Shown here: one piece after another, positions 1 through 14,000 of the stretch
Position numbering within the stretch: position 1 is the first letter of the stretch
Layout of the letters: each line of letters opens with the position of its first letter
From: Pycnopodia helianthoides
Lineage: Eukaryota; Echinodermata; Asteroidea; Forcipulatida; Asteriidae
NCBI GenBank assembly: GCA_032158295.1
Contig: CM063247.1
Location: forward strand, 9,180,675 to 9,244,674
Length of the DNA: 64,000 nucleotides
Direction: 5' to 3'
Translations under genes and position numbers: made by a program
The notes under the pieces: model-generated
Told to the model about the DNA's origin: nothing
Seen by the model: only the letters and a program-made list of their open reading frames with translations
The model's database searches: none

Positions 1-756
1 TTAAATGTTACATAATATAGTTGTCATAAAATAAATTATAAAGTTACAGATTGTCAGTATGCAAAACTCAACGATTTCATAACTCTTGATAAATCAGATA
101 AAAGGGAATTTTTGTATAAAAAACTTTAACATTTACAAAGATGATTGTCAGTATTAAAAAAACATGATGAATGGAACTTAATTTTTTAATTATTGCTTTT
201 TCTTACATATACTTTAAAACAGTGGTCAGCATTTAAAAGGTTACTTGTACTTTATTGCAACAAAAAGGCACAACCATTATCTTCTGTATTTCTTCTTTTT
301 TTTCTCCTTTTTTTCTTTAAGCAGCTAATATTATGAAAGGAAAGACTTATGAAATATGATTAAGAAAGAATAAAATATATTAATGTTGTATAACTTTTCC
401 ATATAAGAAACCAAACAAGTTTCTCCAAGAAAAAAAAATCCGATTTGTTCCACTATTGATTTTACAAACAGTCCTAATAATACTAAATAAAATCAATTGT
501 ATAATATTTACATCTAAACACCTTTCCCGTTTGCTCATACATGATGTGATAAGCAGTCTGTTTATCGACAGGTCTTTTTTCTAAAACTACACAAATATTG
601 TTTTTCCTTATTTCAAAGGACCAAAAAAAGTCAAATGACCCAAAACAAAATATACGAAAACCTTATTTTCCTCTGGGATACTGTCATCTTGATTTGTGTC
701 TGTCGTTTTGATCCCTTGGAATGACGTCACACGCGGCTCTAGTCTGTGAATGGTCT

Positions 757-947
757 GGGCCCAATTTCATAGAGCTGCTGAAGCAGAAACTATTGCTTAA
801 CAATTGCCTGCTAAGCAGAAATTAGCAGGATACCAGTCACAAATTGTACATGTGGTATGGTAGTTTGGCTGGTAACCTTATTCTGTTAAGCAAACTTTTG
901 TTATGCTAAGCTACTTTTTGTGCTTAATCAGCTCTATGAAATGGCCC
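757..947. mobile_element. GGGCCCAATTTCATAGAGC MITE, copy 1
   Basis: Starts GGGCCCAATTTCATAGAGCT and ends AGCTCTATGAAATGGCCC. About 190 bp, rich in GCTTAA/TTAAGC. The family resembles a repeat known to me from echinoderm genomes. Second copy at 35607. Confidence 0.8.
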
Positions 948-1099
948 TGCCATCTGGAAATCAAAACTCACGAAAAGATGGTGAGCGTCTAACAGCACGC
1001 GCTGCTTAAAAGGCGCACTACACATGGAAAACCGACTCCCAAAAATGGCGCCAGCAGGCTTTATGGAGTGACGACGTCAGTTGTGTCAATATCATGTCT

Positions 1100-1206
1100 G
1101 TGTGCGAAATGAATGGCTTCGGCAATGGCTGTGGCCGAATGGCCGGAATGCCTATTCTTCAACGTTGTCCTTCTAGCCGTAGCCGAAGTCGCTTGATTCC
1201 GGACAC
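1100..1206. mobile_element. GTGTCCG MITE, copy 1
   Basis: Short inverted-repeat element, about 107 bp. Left end GTGTGCGAAATGAATGGCTT, right end CGAAGTCGC-TTGATTCCGGACAC. Both ends carry CTTCGGC/GCCGAAG blocks. Same family as 3669-3787. Confidence 0.65.
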
Positions 1207-1916
1207 GACTGATAACTAGCAAAAGTTAACAACAGAAAGACTTGATGGATACAGACAGGCCCCTTGAACGTTTTGGGTTTCACAGTCACATGATGTATAC
1301 TGGGAACTGGTCAACAATGACGGCAGCATTGACATGATAAGTAATGTACTGTACCCTTCCTAAACAAAATAAACTCTAGACCACCATACACCAACAATGT
1401 AAACATGTTTTTTTTTAAACAGCGTATCTGCAACAACTGACAAAAGAAATGATTGTATTTAAGCAGTTAATAAATTACACTTTATATACACAACAAAAGT
1501 ATATATTGCATAAATTGTACAGTATTTTCACCTATTCTTTCATTTATACGATGCTTTTACAGGGAACTTTTTTTTTCATCATCACCTGCTTATTAATGAC
1601 GGACAATCTGATATAATTATAACAAATGCCAGTGGACAGAAATCCACAGCATCCTCCCCCCAAGTCAGCCCTTGAGCAAAGCAAGGCAAAACAAAGTAAC
1701 CCCGTCCTAAATCCCAAAGTTGCAAGTTTATTCTAAGAAAGCCTTGCCGCATCTTTATTCCTAAATTCATAAATTTTAAGACTTTTTAACAAAGTTGGCA
1801 AACCAACTCTGCAAAATGAAAACTGCCCTTGCCTCTATAAAGATGGAAAAAAACGCCTGAGTTTTCGCACGGAGAAACTACTCCTCATGATGACTCCCTC
1901 TCGTTGATTTTCTCCC

Positions 1917-2074
1917 TCAGGATGACGACCCTGCTGCCCGGCTCGTCAAGACATGAAGAGGTGTACCTCGCGGGTAAAGCACCCCTTGGTAGAGGACCCC
2001 GTTCAGCTCAATGCTCACGATGAGGGAGTTGTCGCCTCGGAGCTCAAAGAGGGGCAGTCCGGTCTCACGTTGAG
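1917..2074 (-). CDS. dri: dri last exon: REKLES-beta and stop codon
   Basis: 158-bp terminal coding exon, entry phase 1, acceptor TTTCTTTCACCCAG. It encodes QRETGLPLFELRGDNSLIVS then IELNGVLYQGVLYPRGTPL, matching the beta part of REKLES (vertebrate version: SVEINGIMYTGVLF). It ends in AGSSS and a TGA at 1919-1917. The 3' untranslated region must follow towards lower coordinates; several AATAAA signals exist on the minus strand (for example 1759-1754), so the poly(A) site cannot be chosen. Confidence 0.92.
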
Positions 2075-5000
2075 CTGGGTGAAAGAAATGATACAGGTAT
2101 ATAAGTATCGGAGAAAAAGGAATGTACAATAGGGGTTATACGGTTTGTAGGGACTCCATGTAAAAAATGTCACATAAAATTGCTCTGGGTGATTGTAGGC
2201 CTATTGTTAGCACTATCATCAAAGTGTGCACACATCATTATCACTGTGTACAGTCTTAACACTGTGACTTGGCCCACTATGAACACACTGTGCAGATAAA
2301 TGACAATGTGACTTGACCCACACTGTGGACACACTGTGAACAAGATGACACTGTGACTTGACCCACTGTGGACACACGGTGAAGAAGATGACACTGTGAC
2401 TTGGCCCACTGTGGACACACTGTGAAGAAGATGACACAGTGACTTGACCCACTGTGGACACACGGTGAAGAAGATGAGTCTGTGACTTGACCCACTGTGG
2501 ACACACTGTGAAGAAGATGACTCTGTGACTTGACCCACTGGGGACACACTGTGAGTGTGAACAAGATGACACAGTGACTTGGCCCACTGTTGACACACTG
2601 TGAAGAAGATGACACAGTGACTTGGCCCACTGGGAATACACTGTGAGTGTGAACAAGATGACACAGTGACTTGGCCCACTGTTGACACACTGTGAAGAAG
2701 ATGACACAGTGACTTGGCCCACTGTTGACACACTGTGCAAATAAATGACACTGTGACTTGACCTACTGTGGACACACTGTGAGTGTGAACAAGATGACAC
2801 AGTGACTTGACCCACTGTGGACACACTGTAAAGAAGATGACAGTGTGACTTGGCCCACTGTGGACACACTGTGAGTGTGAACAAGATGACACTGTGACTT
2901 GGCCCACTGTGGACACACTGTGAACAAGATGACACAGTGACTTGGCCCACTGTTGACACACTGTGAAGAAGATGACACAGTGACTTGGCCCACTGGGAAT
3001 ACACTGTGAGTGTGAACAAGATGACACAGTGACTTGGCCCACTGTTGACACACTGTGAAGAAGATGACACAGTGACTTGGCCCACTGTTGACACACTGTG
3101 CAAATAAATGACACTGTGACTTGACCTACTGTGGACACACTGTGAGTGTGAACAAGATGACACAGTGACTTGACCCACTGTGGACACACTGTAAAGACGA
3201 TGACAGTGTGACTTGGCCCACTGTGGACACACTGTGAGTGTGAACAAGATGACACTGTGACTTGGCCCACTGTGGACACACTGTGAACAAGATGACACAG
3301 TGACTTGGCCCACTGTGGACACACTGTGAGTGTGAAGAAGATGAAACAGTGACTTGGCCCACTGTTGACACACTGTGAAGAAGATGACACAGTGACTTGA
3401 CCCACTGTGGACACACTGTGATGAAGACGACACTGTGTTGACAGTGCCAACAGTATGCTCACCAAGTGAAACAAACGGTCATTTGTGTGACATACAGTGT
3501 GGTACAAATAAATTATTAATTGGGTTATCAATCATTTTCACTCCACTCCTCAAGTAAATTTCTTTTAAAAGGAAGTGTCTAGAGTCATATCTTTTTATTC
3601 TGTAGCCAAGTAGGGTACTTCTAGCTTGTGAGCAAACTTACTGTGGATGAAGTAAGTGCCATTAAGCCGTGTCCGAACTAGCGGCTGCGGCTGTTGCTAA
3701 GGGTGTTGCTATGGGCATTCTCTACTTTATATTTTGTTCATGCGATGACCAAGCCGCGAGCGTAGCCACAGTCACTAATTCGGACACAACCTTACTCCGG
3801 TCCCGAGACTCCTTACCATGACTGCTTGTGACCTTTATGTGAGCAGCAGGTGGTGCCATCTGATGTTGTTGCTGCAGCAAGTAGCGGTGATGCTGCTCTT
3901 CGGTCAACAGGGGGCGCTTTGCAGGTGGGGTGAGCGGTTCATCGTAGAGCGAGTGTTTCATGGGGTGCTTGCTTAGACGGGGTTGGATGAAGGCCCGTGG
4001 GAATTGCATATCTCTTGCATCACGTTCGTCATCTATAAACAAAACCAAAGTTGGAATGAATTTTAAAAACGTCAAGCAAATGGACAACATTGGTAATTGG
4101 CAACATTGGTAATTGAATCCGCACCTAAAATGAAAAACAAAACTTGGAATAATTTTGGGGTCATAGGAGGCACGAGAAAATACTGGGGGAATCTTGTTAT
4201 TGTTTTAGAACATCGAGTTTGTTTCTCTAGAGATCATCTCTATACCATCTAGTTTCGTGCAAATCTGTAAACATCGATTTCTTCAACATTACGAAGTCAA
4301 TGGTATGCACAGTTACACTGTAGATGTTTTGAGTTTAAGTCATAAACCGCAGACGGATTATATGGGTCAACACCCAACTTTAATTCTTCAACTTGAATGT
4401 GATTGAAAACCTTGAAATACATCATAAAACTATATGTACATGTACTCTTCACAGAATTCCGGTAGTTTTTTTTACACAACAGGCAAACCAAATATTTATT
4501 TAAAACTTTGTTAGCGTCTAGTCTTTGGTGCGGTCCAAACCAATCTAAGTTTTGAGCATGTTCGACTTTTAAGGTAGTGAACAAGATTCGTAAAGCTGAC
4601 AAAATAGTCGCAGAAGCCTGTGAAAATTTGGGCTTGATCTGCTTGATCCGAAAATATTTTTTTAAAACATGCACAATTTTCAGCATGTAAACACATTGTC
4701 CTTACAGTTTGGGTTGTAACAATCGAAATCAGCTGTTCGTTTAGTTTTTTCCAAGTATGACTTCATATCAGAGGGAATATTTCACAGAAAAAAAATAGTT
4801 CGAGTATGAACTTCATCATCAGTAAGCTTTCAAACTAAAATTATAAAACGATGTTTTTTATCCTTGCCAATCCTGTATAATACAATTGACTACTAATCGA
4901 AACCTTGCCATATTAATCATAAACTTGTTTTTTTTTTTTTTTTTTTTTTTTTCCCTCGCATTTTTTGTTTCTTCTTCCTAATAACTACTCACGCCATTCC

Positions 5001-8000
5001 GTTGCAGATTGATGGGATACATTTGGAAATGGTTCACACTCAGACAGGTTTATCATTATAGAGAAAGAAAAATGGATGTAATCACTGGGTGGGGGGGGGG
5101 GAGAGAAATAATATTATCTGACTGGAAGAACGGCAGCGCTAATAACTTGTCAGACAAATGGACTAGTGGGATAACGAGGTGCGATTGTAATTGGATATTG
5201 AAGGCCAGTGGAAATTATGATGGGTTACACACAACACTTGCTTTCCAATTGACATTGATTATAAAAAATATATAAAAAGTTAATTTTGCATTTTTTTTTG
5301 TTTTTCTACTCTGTTATTTTGTTATATATATATAATATATTTTGTTTTAATGTTGAGGGGCATTTACTGTTTATTTGGATAACGAGATGGAAACTAATTG
5401 GCCGACAATGGTTGTAATCGATTACAGGTCTGTGGTTTTTGCTTTGGAAATATTGGTTATGGGAGTTTTTTCTGAAACGCTTTGGTCCTAGATTCGCCAG
5501 TTCGATATTTTATTATATTTTGTGTGTGTGTGCTTTTGTCTTTTGAATCAGTTAGAATAAATCTAAACAAATTTAAACAATTACAGTCATGCATAGCTTC
5601 AATCATCTCGAGTGTAATTCAAAGGTCTGCCACCGTAATTTCAACATGCTAATTCAATACAACCCTTCAAGGCACCTTCGATCTTCCAACTCGGTTTTAT
5701 TTGTTGTACCTTAAAGGAACATTACAGAATTGGTAAGAAAAAAACTTGTAAAAAATACTTTTTGATCACAGATTTACATAAAACTTACACGGTCTAATGA
5801 TGATGATAGTAAAAAAAAACTTCCCTTGAAATATTTCTGTCTGAATTGCCATATTTGATGAGAAATGAATAAACTAATTTTCCGATTGGAGTTTATCGCT
5901 CAGTGAGCGTTTTATTCATTTGTTGAAGCTATATGATTTCATGCAAATGTGTAATCGGTTTTTCACTATTTCTCGTGACCCAGACGGCCGATCGATCTCA
6001 AACTTCTAGAGGTTTGTCAGTTTATGTATATGGTGGATTACATAAAGTGCTTACACTGCCAGCAACTGTTTTGTTAGCAAAAACCAATTCTGTAATGTTC
6101 CTTTAATCTCCAACGTTATGGGTGAAGGGGATCGTGCATTTATGCGAGATCTTCTCTTTGGAATAATCTTCCCCAAGATATCGTAATATCGCTGATGTCC
6201 ACATTTTTACTCTGAAGGTGCTCTGAAGGCTAACCTTTTCAAGACAGTGCTAAATACACATCGGTGTGAGGGCAGAAAACCCAACTGAGTATTCTTCATC
6301 CCCGACGCAAAATTAGCATGTACATGTTGTACAAACATTCTGTGCTCTCCTAAAAAGTAGATTTTGTTGTTGTTTCTTTTTTGTTGTTTGCTTATTGCTT
6401 TGCTCTTCCATACCAACTATTGTTATTCGGTTATGTTACAACGTGTGTTGTTACTTGATATTAAAATGTCTTCCTCTCTCTGCAGTGCACTGAACATCTA
6501 TTCAGATCGATTTGGCACGTTACAGAATAAATATTATTAATAGTATTGTTATCATTAAAGTAATCCTCACCAAAGTCAGGGGACTCCCTGCTGCTGAGAG
6601 GAATGACTGAGGGGTGAGGGATCATTGTTGGCAGTGGTGGGGAGTGTGGGGAGAGGCCGAAGGCAGCATTGGTGTTATTGTAAACTTGTCGTCGACCTTC
6701 ACGCCGGTTTCCATCGATGGCTGACTGCAGCTCCGACGGTGTGCTCAGCTGACGCTTCTCGCACTCGTACGGGTACAAGTATTTCATGTACCTGGGGGAA
6801 AAGGGTGATACAAAATTGAAATAACAGTTTATTTAGACAGCATTTGCAATAACAAATAAACAAATATTTATGAGACTATTGTATGGTGGAGTTTTAGTGG
6901 TTATCAGATCAAGTTTTCAAGTCTTTTTTTCCCGTAGCCCCTTCTGAGTGGATTCAAGCCTTGTTAGGTGCGAAATTGCATAACAATTGTTATCATATAA
7001 ATACATCGACTATGTTGAATCGAAGTGCTCGCTGCATAGGAAGTTGGCAATGGCCTCACATTTCAACCCTAGCAGAGGATTTTAGCCTTTAATAATAACT
7101 CTGCTAGTGTCAAGTCGTGGGGCATTACAGCTCTGCAGTACAAACCGCAGGTTAGGTTGGACCGCAGTTTAAGCAACTGGTACAACAGCGGGTTTTTGTT
7201 TGTGTGAAGAGACGTACATTTTTACAAAGAAAAATGCACTTTCCTTGTTATTGTTAAGTATCACAAACATGCAACTTTGATATGCCGATAAAAAGAGGAA
7301 CCTGCCTGGAAAAAATTGTTTACAGAGTGTTTTTTTTTTTTTTGTTTTTTTTTCGTTGGCACTCGTAAAAAGTCATCACAAGTTCACGTGAATAAGTAAT
7401 ATCTTACCCCCTGCCTGTTACCCACTTCCATCTCATTTGGCAGCAAACTTCAGCTCTTTATACAACAGCAACTTAATGATTTTTGTCTTCTTCTTCTTCT
7501 TTCTTTTTGAATTACTTAGCATTAAAAAAAGAACAGCTAAGTTCAGTGAGGTGATCCTTGGTAAATAAGCTTGTATTATTTATCAGTTTCCCCTTTTTAC
7601 TCGTCACATAATGCCCGGTGTAAAAAAAAGGGCTGTACAGGTTCACCAGCCCCCGGTGAAGCTAAGATGGTTAGTAATATAGGAATAATTTAGATTGGGG
7701 CCTCTTAATGTACCTACGGCCTTTTGATGCTTGATTAATGCACTTAACAAGATGATCACTATATCGTCCATGAATAATTGCTATTATAAATGGCGTGTTG
7801 GTTGAAGGCTTTTTCGTGACGGCCAAAGTCATGACAGTTTACTGATGATGTTGGTCTAATGACCCAGTCTTCGGGTGCCTCCAATTTTAGTTCAATCGCT
7901 GCCAGAGGTGATGATGACATATAGTGTCCTTGAACATTAGCCAACCGTGGCTATATAACTTGGGAAATCAACGAGTTTGTTATGTTTTTGGTTTTGGGGT

Positions 8001-11000
8001 TGTTTGGTTTGGGGGTTGTTGTTTTTTTTTTAGATGGGAAAAAAAATTGCTTTAAATACCGAAAAGACTATGGGATTGCATGGGCAATAAAATAAAAAAA
8101 GCCCGTATAGGAAAGCTGTAAACCTAATCTATAGGGAATGATTTAGATGTCGGTTGATAACAAAAGGCAATGGTAATAATCATTCTGGAATTGTACAGTG
8201 TCCCTGAAATGGGTCATTTGTAATCATGTAGAGCATGTCCTGCTTTGTGCCCTTGGCTAAGTAATTCGGGACAGATCGTTCCGGTGCCCATTAAAAAACT
8301 TCGGTACTTTCTATCCGTTCTAGAAAATCTACTTTTTTTTTTTTTTTTTTTTTTTTTATTACCATATAAGGGTTTGTACGCATGCAACAGTTGCCCGTTT
8401 ACAAAAGAATGTAAAGCTGCACTGTCTGATACTTTGTTTTCTTCTCTCTTTTTTAATGGAGGGCAACTTTTAGAGTGTACAGACAGTCCCTCATACATTG
8501 ATAAATGGTATAGTACTTTGATTGGCTAAATTGCTCCCTCTTTTTTCTGGATACCTTCCAATTGTTCTTTGCCTCTTTTTTCTTTTGTTTTGCTATAAAT
8601 GGATATGTTTTCGTTTGTGCTTGTTTATGCCTCTGACGAAGGTCCGGTTTGGATCGAAAGCTAAGGCCATCTACCCTACTTATTTTATATATACAATATA
8701 TAAATATAAATATTTTTGTTATTTATTTTATTGTTTTGCTAAGAGAAAAACACTTCAAGCGGATTTTTCCTCTTGATGTTTGTTTCTGAAGTTGCACGAA
8801 GAGGCAGCACTTTAAATGTACATTATGAGAAGCAATGAACAAGCTATAAACGGACAACCTTTTAGTAGACTAATAATAATTCAAAGAACAGTCAAAACGA
8901 GGATATCTTCTCTAAAGTATGGACCAAATCGTGGTAGGGTAAGCAAGGAAACGACTTTTGTTTCTCGAAACACACCATTATACGGTTACAGAACTACCAG
9001 TCGACAATTGAATTTAGTTGTTTATTTGTTTATTATTACTTTTAGTGGGTGGACAGAGCTTGTCTTTCGATGGATAAGTGAGTATGAGATCAGACATAAA
9101 TACTATTGTACTATGTGTGACATCCAATTCATTCTGATTCAAAGTTAAAGGAACATTACAGAATTGGTTTTTGCTAACAAAACAGTTGCTGGCAGTGTAA
9201 GCACTTTATGTAATCCACCATATACATAAACTGACAAACCTATAGAAGTTTGAGATCGATCGGCCACCTGGGTCACGAGAAAATAGTGAACAACCGATTA
9301 CACATTTGCATGAAATCATATAGATTCAACAAATAAATAAAACGCTCACTGAGCGATAAACTCCAATCGAAAAATTAGTTTATTCATTTCTCATCAAATA
9401 TGGCATTTCAGACAGAAATATTTCAAGGGATGTTTTCTACTATCATCATCATTAGACCGTGTAAGTGTTGTAAATCTGTGATCAAAAAGTATATTTTACA
9501 ATTTTGTTTCTTACCAATTCTGTAATGTTCCTTTAAGTATTTGATACAAAGCGGTCCAAAACGGTCCCCCCCCCCCTCAAAAAACGTTTTAAAAAAATCG
9601 TTATACCTGATCCAGGTCCTTGCTCGGTTCATAGAATTGTAATCATACTCTATTACTTAGCAATAAGGGAAAAGGGTTGTATGACACCATTCACATTGCA
9701 CAACATTTTGTTTGTGCCAGAATTATGTAGTTTCGAGCTTAGAGTGTTGGAGACTAATTTACGTCCAAGAACATGATGCCCAAGAACTTGAGGTCCAAGA
9801 ACTTGAGGTCCAAGAACTTGAGGTCCAAGAACTTGAGGTCCAAGAACTTGAGGTCCAAGAACTTGAGGTCCAAGAACTTGAGGTCCAAGAACTTGAGGTC
9901 CAAGAACTTGAGGTCCAAGAACTTGAGGTCCAAGAACTTGAGGTCCAAGACATGATGTCCAAAAAAAGACCGATATTAAGTATACGTGGCAATTGATGTC
10001 AGGAATGAATCTTTCCAGAACTAAAGTGTAACTTAAGCAACTGCAAGGCAACTATTTTCAGTTAATAGCATATTTTGTATATTTTAAGCGGTTCTACGAA
10101 ACTGCCCAAGGTCATAATGAAAATCGAGCTTTGTACTTTTCGCACCCTGTTTATTATCCCCCTTCGTTAAAGTATACCATCCGGGGTCCCCACCCACCTC
10201 ATTCAAAAGATGGCTTTTATTTGCCTTTCATTGGCCCATCCACGAGAACTATCCAACTGTAACTGCCTTATTTAAAAGATTCAAACATGGCAGCTGGTGC
10301 AATGCTTAGTCACAAAAGGGGAGCAGCCATCGCGGGAAGCAGGCTGGGTTGAATCTTGTTTACGACCAAACAACAATTTTTAAAATAAACAAAAATAATT
10401 CTTTTACAGACTACTTTAAAAAAAAAAAAAGAAGCATGCCCTTAGTTACGTTTTCTCTTCTTATTACTGAAATCCTGACTGACCATATTTTGCGACATGA
10501 GTAGCTAGGACATGAGAGACTCAGACTCAACTCAAATAACGAAAGCAGATGTAGGCCTATGTATACAGACTAGGTTAACCCAATGTCACTTCATACCCTC
10601 AATAGAAAATGAAATCTAGTAGCATCATGTATTAAAACAACCCATGCGAAGTTGTGTATTTGTCTGAAATAACCGTTTTCTTTGTTCGAAATAACTATTG
10701 TCTAAACCCTGAATAGCCCTCCCCCACCCACCCCACGACAAGTTCAATGGTAAATGGGTCACGGGCTCAGATTTTATGTAAATTGATGACAACAAGTGTA
10801 TCATAACTATCGCATGTACTTCACCATAACCAGATACTTCAAGCTTCAAACACACTTGTGTACCCCTTAGGTCGAGGAAACTAAAGCGTTAGTAACTGTA
10901 ACTGGTTTCGGCAACAGCACAGTCATTCCTATTCTGGTATCTATTGTGAACACACTCACCATACAGCCAACATATGGAAAATTCAGCAAACATAGGTGGT

Positions 11001-14000
11001 CTTGGGTTAAAGACAAAAAAAAACAGTTTGTATTTTGTGGGGGATTTTTTGCTCGTTTATTTATGTAATAAGCAAAAGTGACTTGAAAGATATTCAGAGT
11101 TAATTTCTCAACTTTGACAGTATGGCTTTCAGATGAAAGTATTTATCTGGTATAAAAATGGAATCTGGGTGAAGTTTGTAATCAGTCTGATAATACGACA
11201 GCCCATTACCGTAAAAACAAATCAATCCGTTATTACGGATTCACAGTCCGTTACTATGGATTCACAATTTCAAAATCCGTTAATACGGATTCAGAATTCG
11301 TTATTACAGACTGTGAATCCGTTACTACGAATTCACAGTCCGCTACTATGGATTCACAATTTCAAAATCCGTTAATACGGATTCAGAATTCGTTAAGATA
11401 GACTGTGAATCCGTTATTACGGATTCACAATTGTGATTCCGTAATAACGGACTGTGAATCCGCAATAACGGATTGAAAATTATTTTTTTGTTGGCGCTGT
11501 TTGGCTTTCATAGATATATGAATTAAACAATCTATATTTTAATCCCCTTTTCAATGTTTCAATTTCAATTTCAACTCTTCCCCCCCTTCCCCCCCCCCAA
11601 AAAAAAAAAATAATAATAATAATAGTAATAATAATAATAAAACATTAAAAATAAAAGCACATTCACTGTATTTTATATCATTCTTTTACCGTTCTTTTAA
11701 TGTATTTTTTTTTTTTTTCGTTCTCTTTATCCTCTGCTGAGGTAGCGATTGAAGGCTATTTTCGAACTTTTCTTTGATCCCTACAATAACTTTCTTGGTT
11801 CCTTTGCAGGCACATTTGACATACACCTACGTAAAGATACAGGGGATCCTACACAACTCAAATCGGTTGATTTTGGAGGACTGAGGCAGTAGGCACCCAA
11901 TATCAACTCAAATCGTTTGATTTTTAAAGGATTGAGGAAAAGGACTAAGACCATCTCGTTGAAGGTTGGCGTAGGATCCTCAAAACTCTATGGCTGTTTG
12001 AAGGATTGGGGCAGTAGGGATCCTACATAAACTCAAATTGGCTGGTGTTGAAGGATTGGGCAGTAGGGATCCTAGCATAAACTCATACTGGTTGATTTTG
12101 AAGGATTGGCAGTAGGGATCCTACATAAACTCATACTGTGATTTGAAGGATTGAGGCAGTAGGGATCCTACATAAACTCATATTGTTTGGGTTGTTATAA
12201 TAGGATTTGGTGGCAGTAGGGATCCTACATAACTCATATTGGTTTTTTTTCAAGGATTGAGACAGTAGGCACCCTATACACATTAAAATCATATGATGAT
12301 TTGGGAGGATTGAGGCAGTAGGGATCCTACAAAATTCATATCAGTTGATTTTGAAGGATCGAGGCAGTTAGTACGGTAGCCATCCTATACATAAATGTGT
12401 TGATATAGGACGATGGCTGTTTTCAGCAGGAAATGCCTATGGAGTTAGGGTTTTAATGTTATCTCAATTTCACCATCTGCTAATCCCTCCACTTTAGATC
12501 AAACTAATTATCGCAACAAACTTAACAAGCAATAAATATTTAACACGAATGTCTGCATGTCAAAATGATCGTGTGCATCCAAGCTTACAATTCCTTCCAT
12601 TAATAATCGGCAAAGAAACATTAAGAGTTTTTTTTGTGTGTGTGTGTTGCTTTTTTTCTTTGCTTTTTTGTCGGGGGAGGGTGTTTTGTTTTTACTTGTG
12701 TTGCTTTTTAAAATTATTTTTTAATGATTATTGTTGTTCACAATTTTAAAGGCAAAGTAAAGCACCGGTTTCCAACCAGTAACGATTCACGAATTACTTG
12801 CCAACTCGCCTAAATTCACAGGTGTTCTCTAGTCAAACGAAAGAGACGGGGGAAAAAAAAACAAATGTATCTACCCAAATGGCTGTGATCTTAAAAGAAC
12901 GCCATTTACGTGATTTTGCACAAGTAAAAAAGAATGCCCGCACTGCCCTCGATCCTGTACAAACAAATTTCATAGTTTCTTTTGAATCATTATTACAACT
13001 AATTAACGCATGTTGTGTTTTTCCTGCAAAATCTTGAGCAGGTACCTTGGAAGAGATTTCCACAGCTTGCACACATTGCTCTCCTTGAACACTTAGTGTA
13101 TTGGAATGCATGTATCCGCGTATGAGTATTTCAAATAAATATATATATTCTTCTTCCAAAACTCATCAGACTCGAGCTCTGGTGTTTCTGATCGGCTCTG
13201 AGGGTTCGGGTCCCGTAGTGGCACATGTGTCCTTCAGGAAGATACTTATACCATAATTGCTTTGTCCTTCAGATTTGACATTAAGCTGTAGGTCGAGTGT
13301 ACGAGGATTGGTTAAAGAGTCCAGAGCACTTAACGTGGTAGAGTAGGGGTTAACCCCGGTGTTTCTAGTTCACAAAGCAAGCACCCTTGTTTACAGGTTT
13401 CCTCAGGCTTGTGAGCTACAGTAATTGAGTTCACTTATTAGGCATCCTTGGCTGTAAAACCAGAAATACATTCAATAATAATAAGAGCATTGCATCCTTT
13501 GGCACACTTTTCGGAAACAGTAGAACTGGTATGAACCTGTGCTTTCAACCTGTGAAGCCACCGGGCTATAAAAAAAAATCATACGACCAAGTTCAAAATC
13601 TATTTTTAGAACCTTTTAAACAAAAGAAAATTTCCTTCTTCCAGTTTAACAAGTTTCCTTCTAACAAGCCGCTAGACAACTTCATAAAACTGTTGGTGCT
13701 GTGCTCAACTTTCTTTTCTAATACTGAGCACAGTACAAATTAGATCAGAGCAACATTTCGAAAATCACTACTTGACCGTGGTATGTACACAATGTACATT
13801 CCCTTTAAGGCAATATACAAATGGTGCATCAGCCGAGGGTAGACCCCAAGCTTAGCCACAAACGTCATGGACGACTGGTTCTCTCTAATAGCCCAATTTG
13901 GAGTTTGCCTCAGTGATATGGACCTCGTTCCATATCAAAAGAATATTTTGGACAATATAATGAGGGAGTTTACAAGTACTTTAATATTATTTATGGTTAT

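Larger units (their letters stand above)
1..1916 (-). other. dri 3' untranslated / downstream flank
   Basis: Contains no convincing coding exon. It must include the dri 3' untranslated region immediately below 1917. Two MITE-like elements sit in it (757-947 and 1100-1206). The rest is AT-rich DNA with several T-rich runs and possible polyadenylation signals. I see nothing else interpretable. Confidence 0.5.

Noticed and set aside
2170..3531. Minus open frames of 453 and 404 codons
   Set aside because: All minus frames are open through the GACACACTGTGAAGAAGATG array, so this is repeat composition and not a gene.
8630..8670. Hammerhead-ribozyme-like string CTGACGA - stem - GAAA
   Set aside because: Stem II can pair (GGTCC/GGATC), but no stem III with a cleavable NUH and no stem I partner were found.
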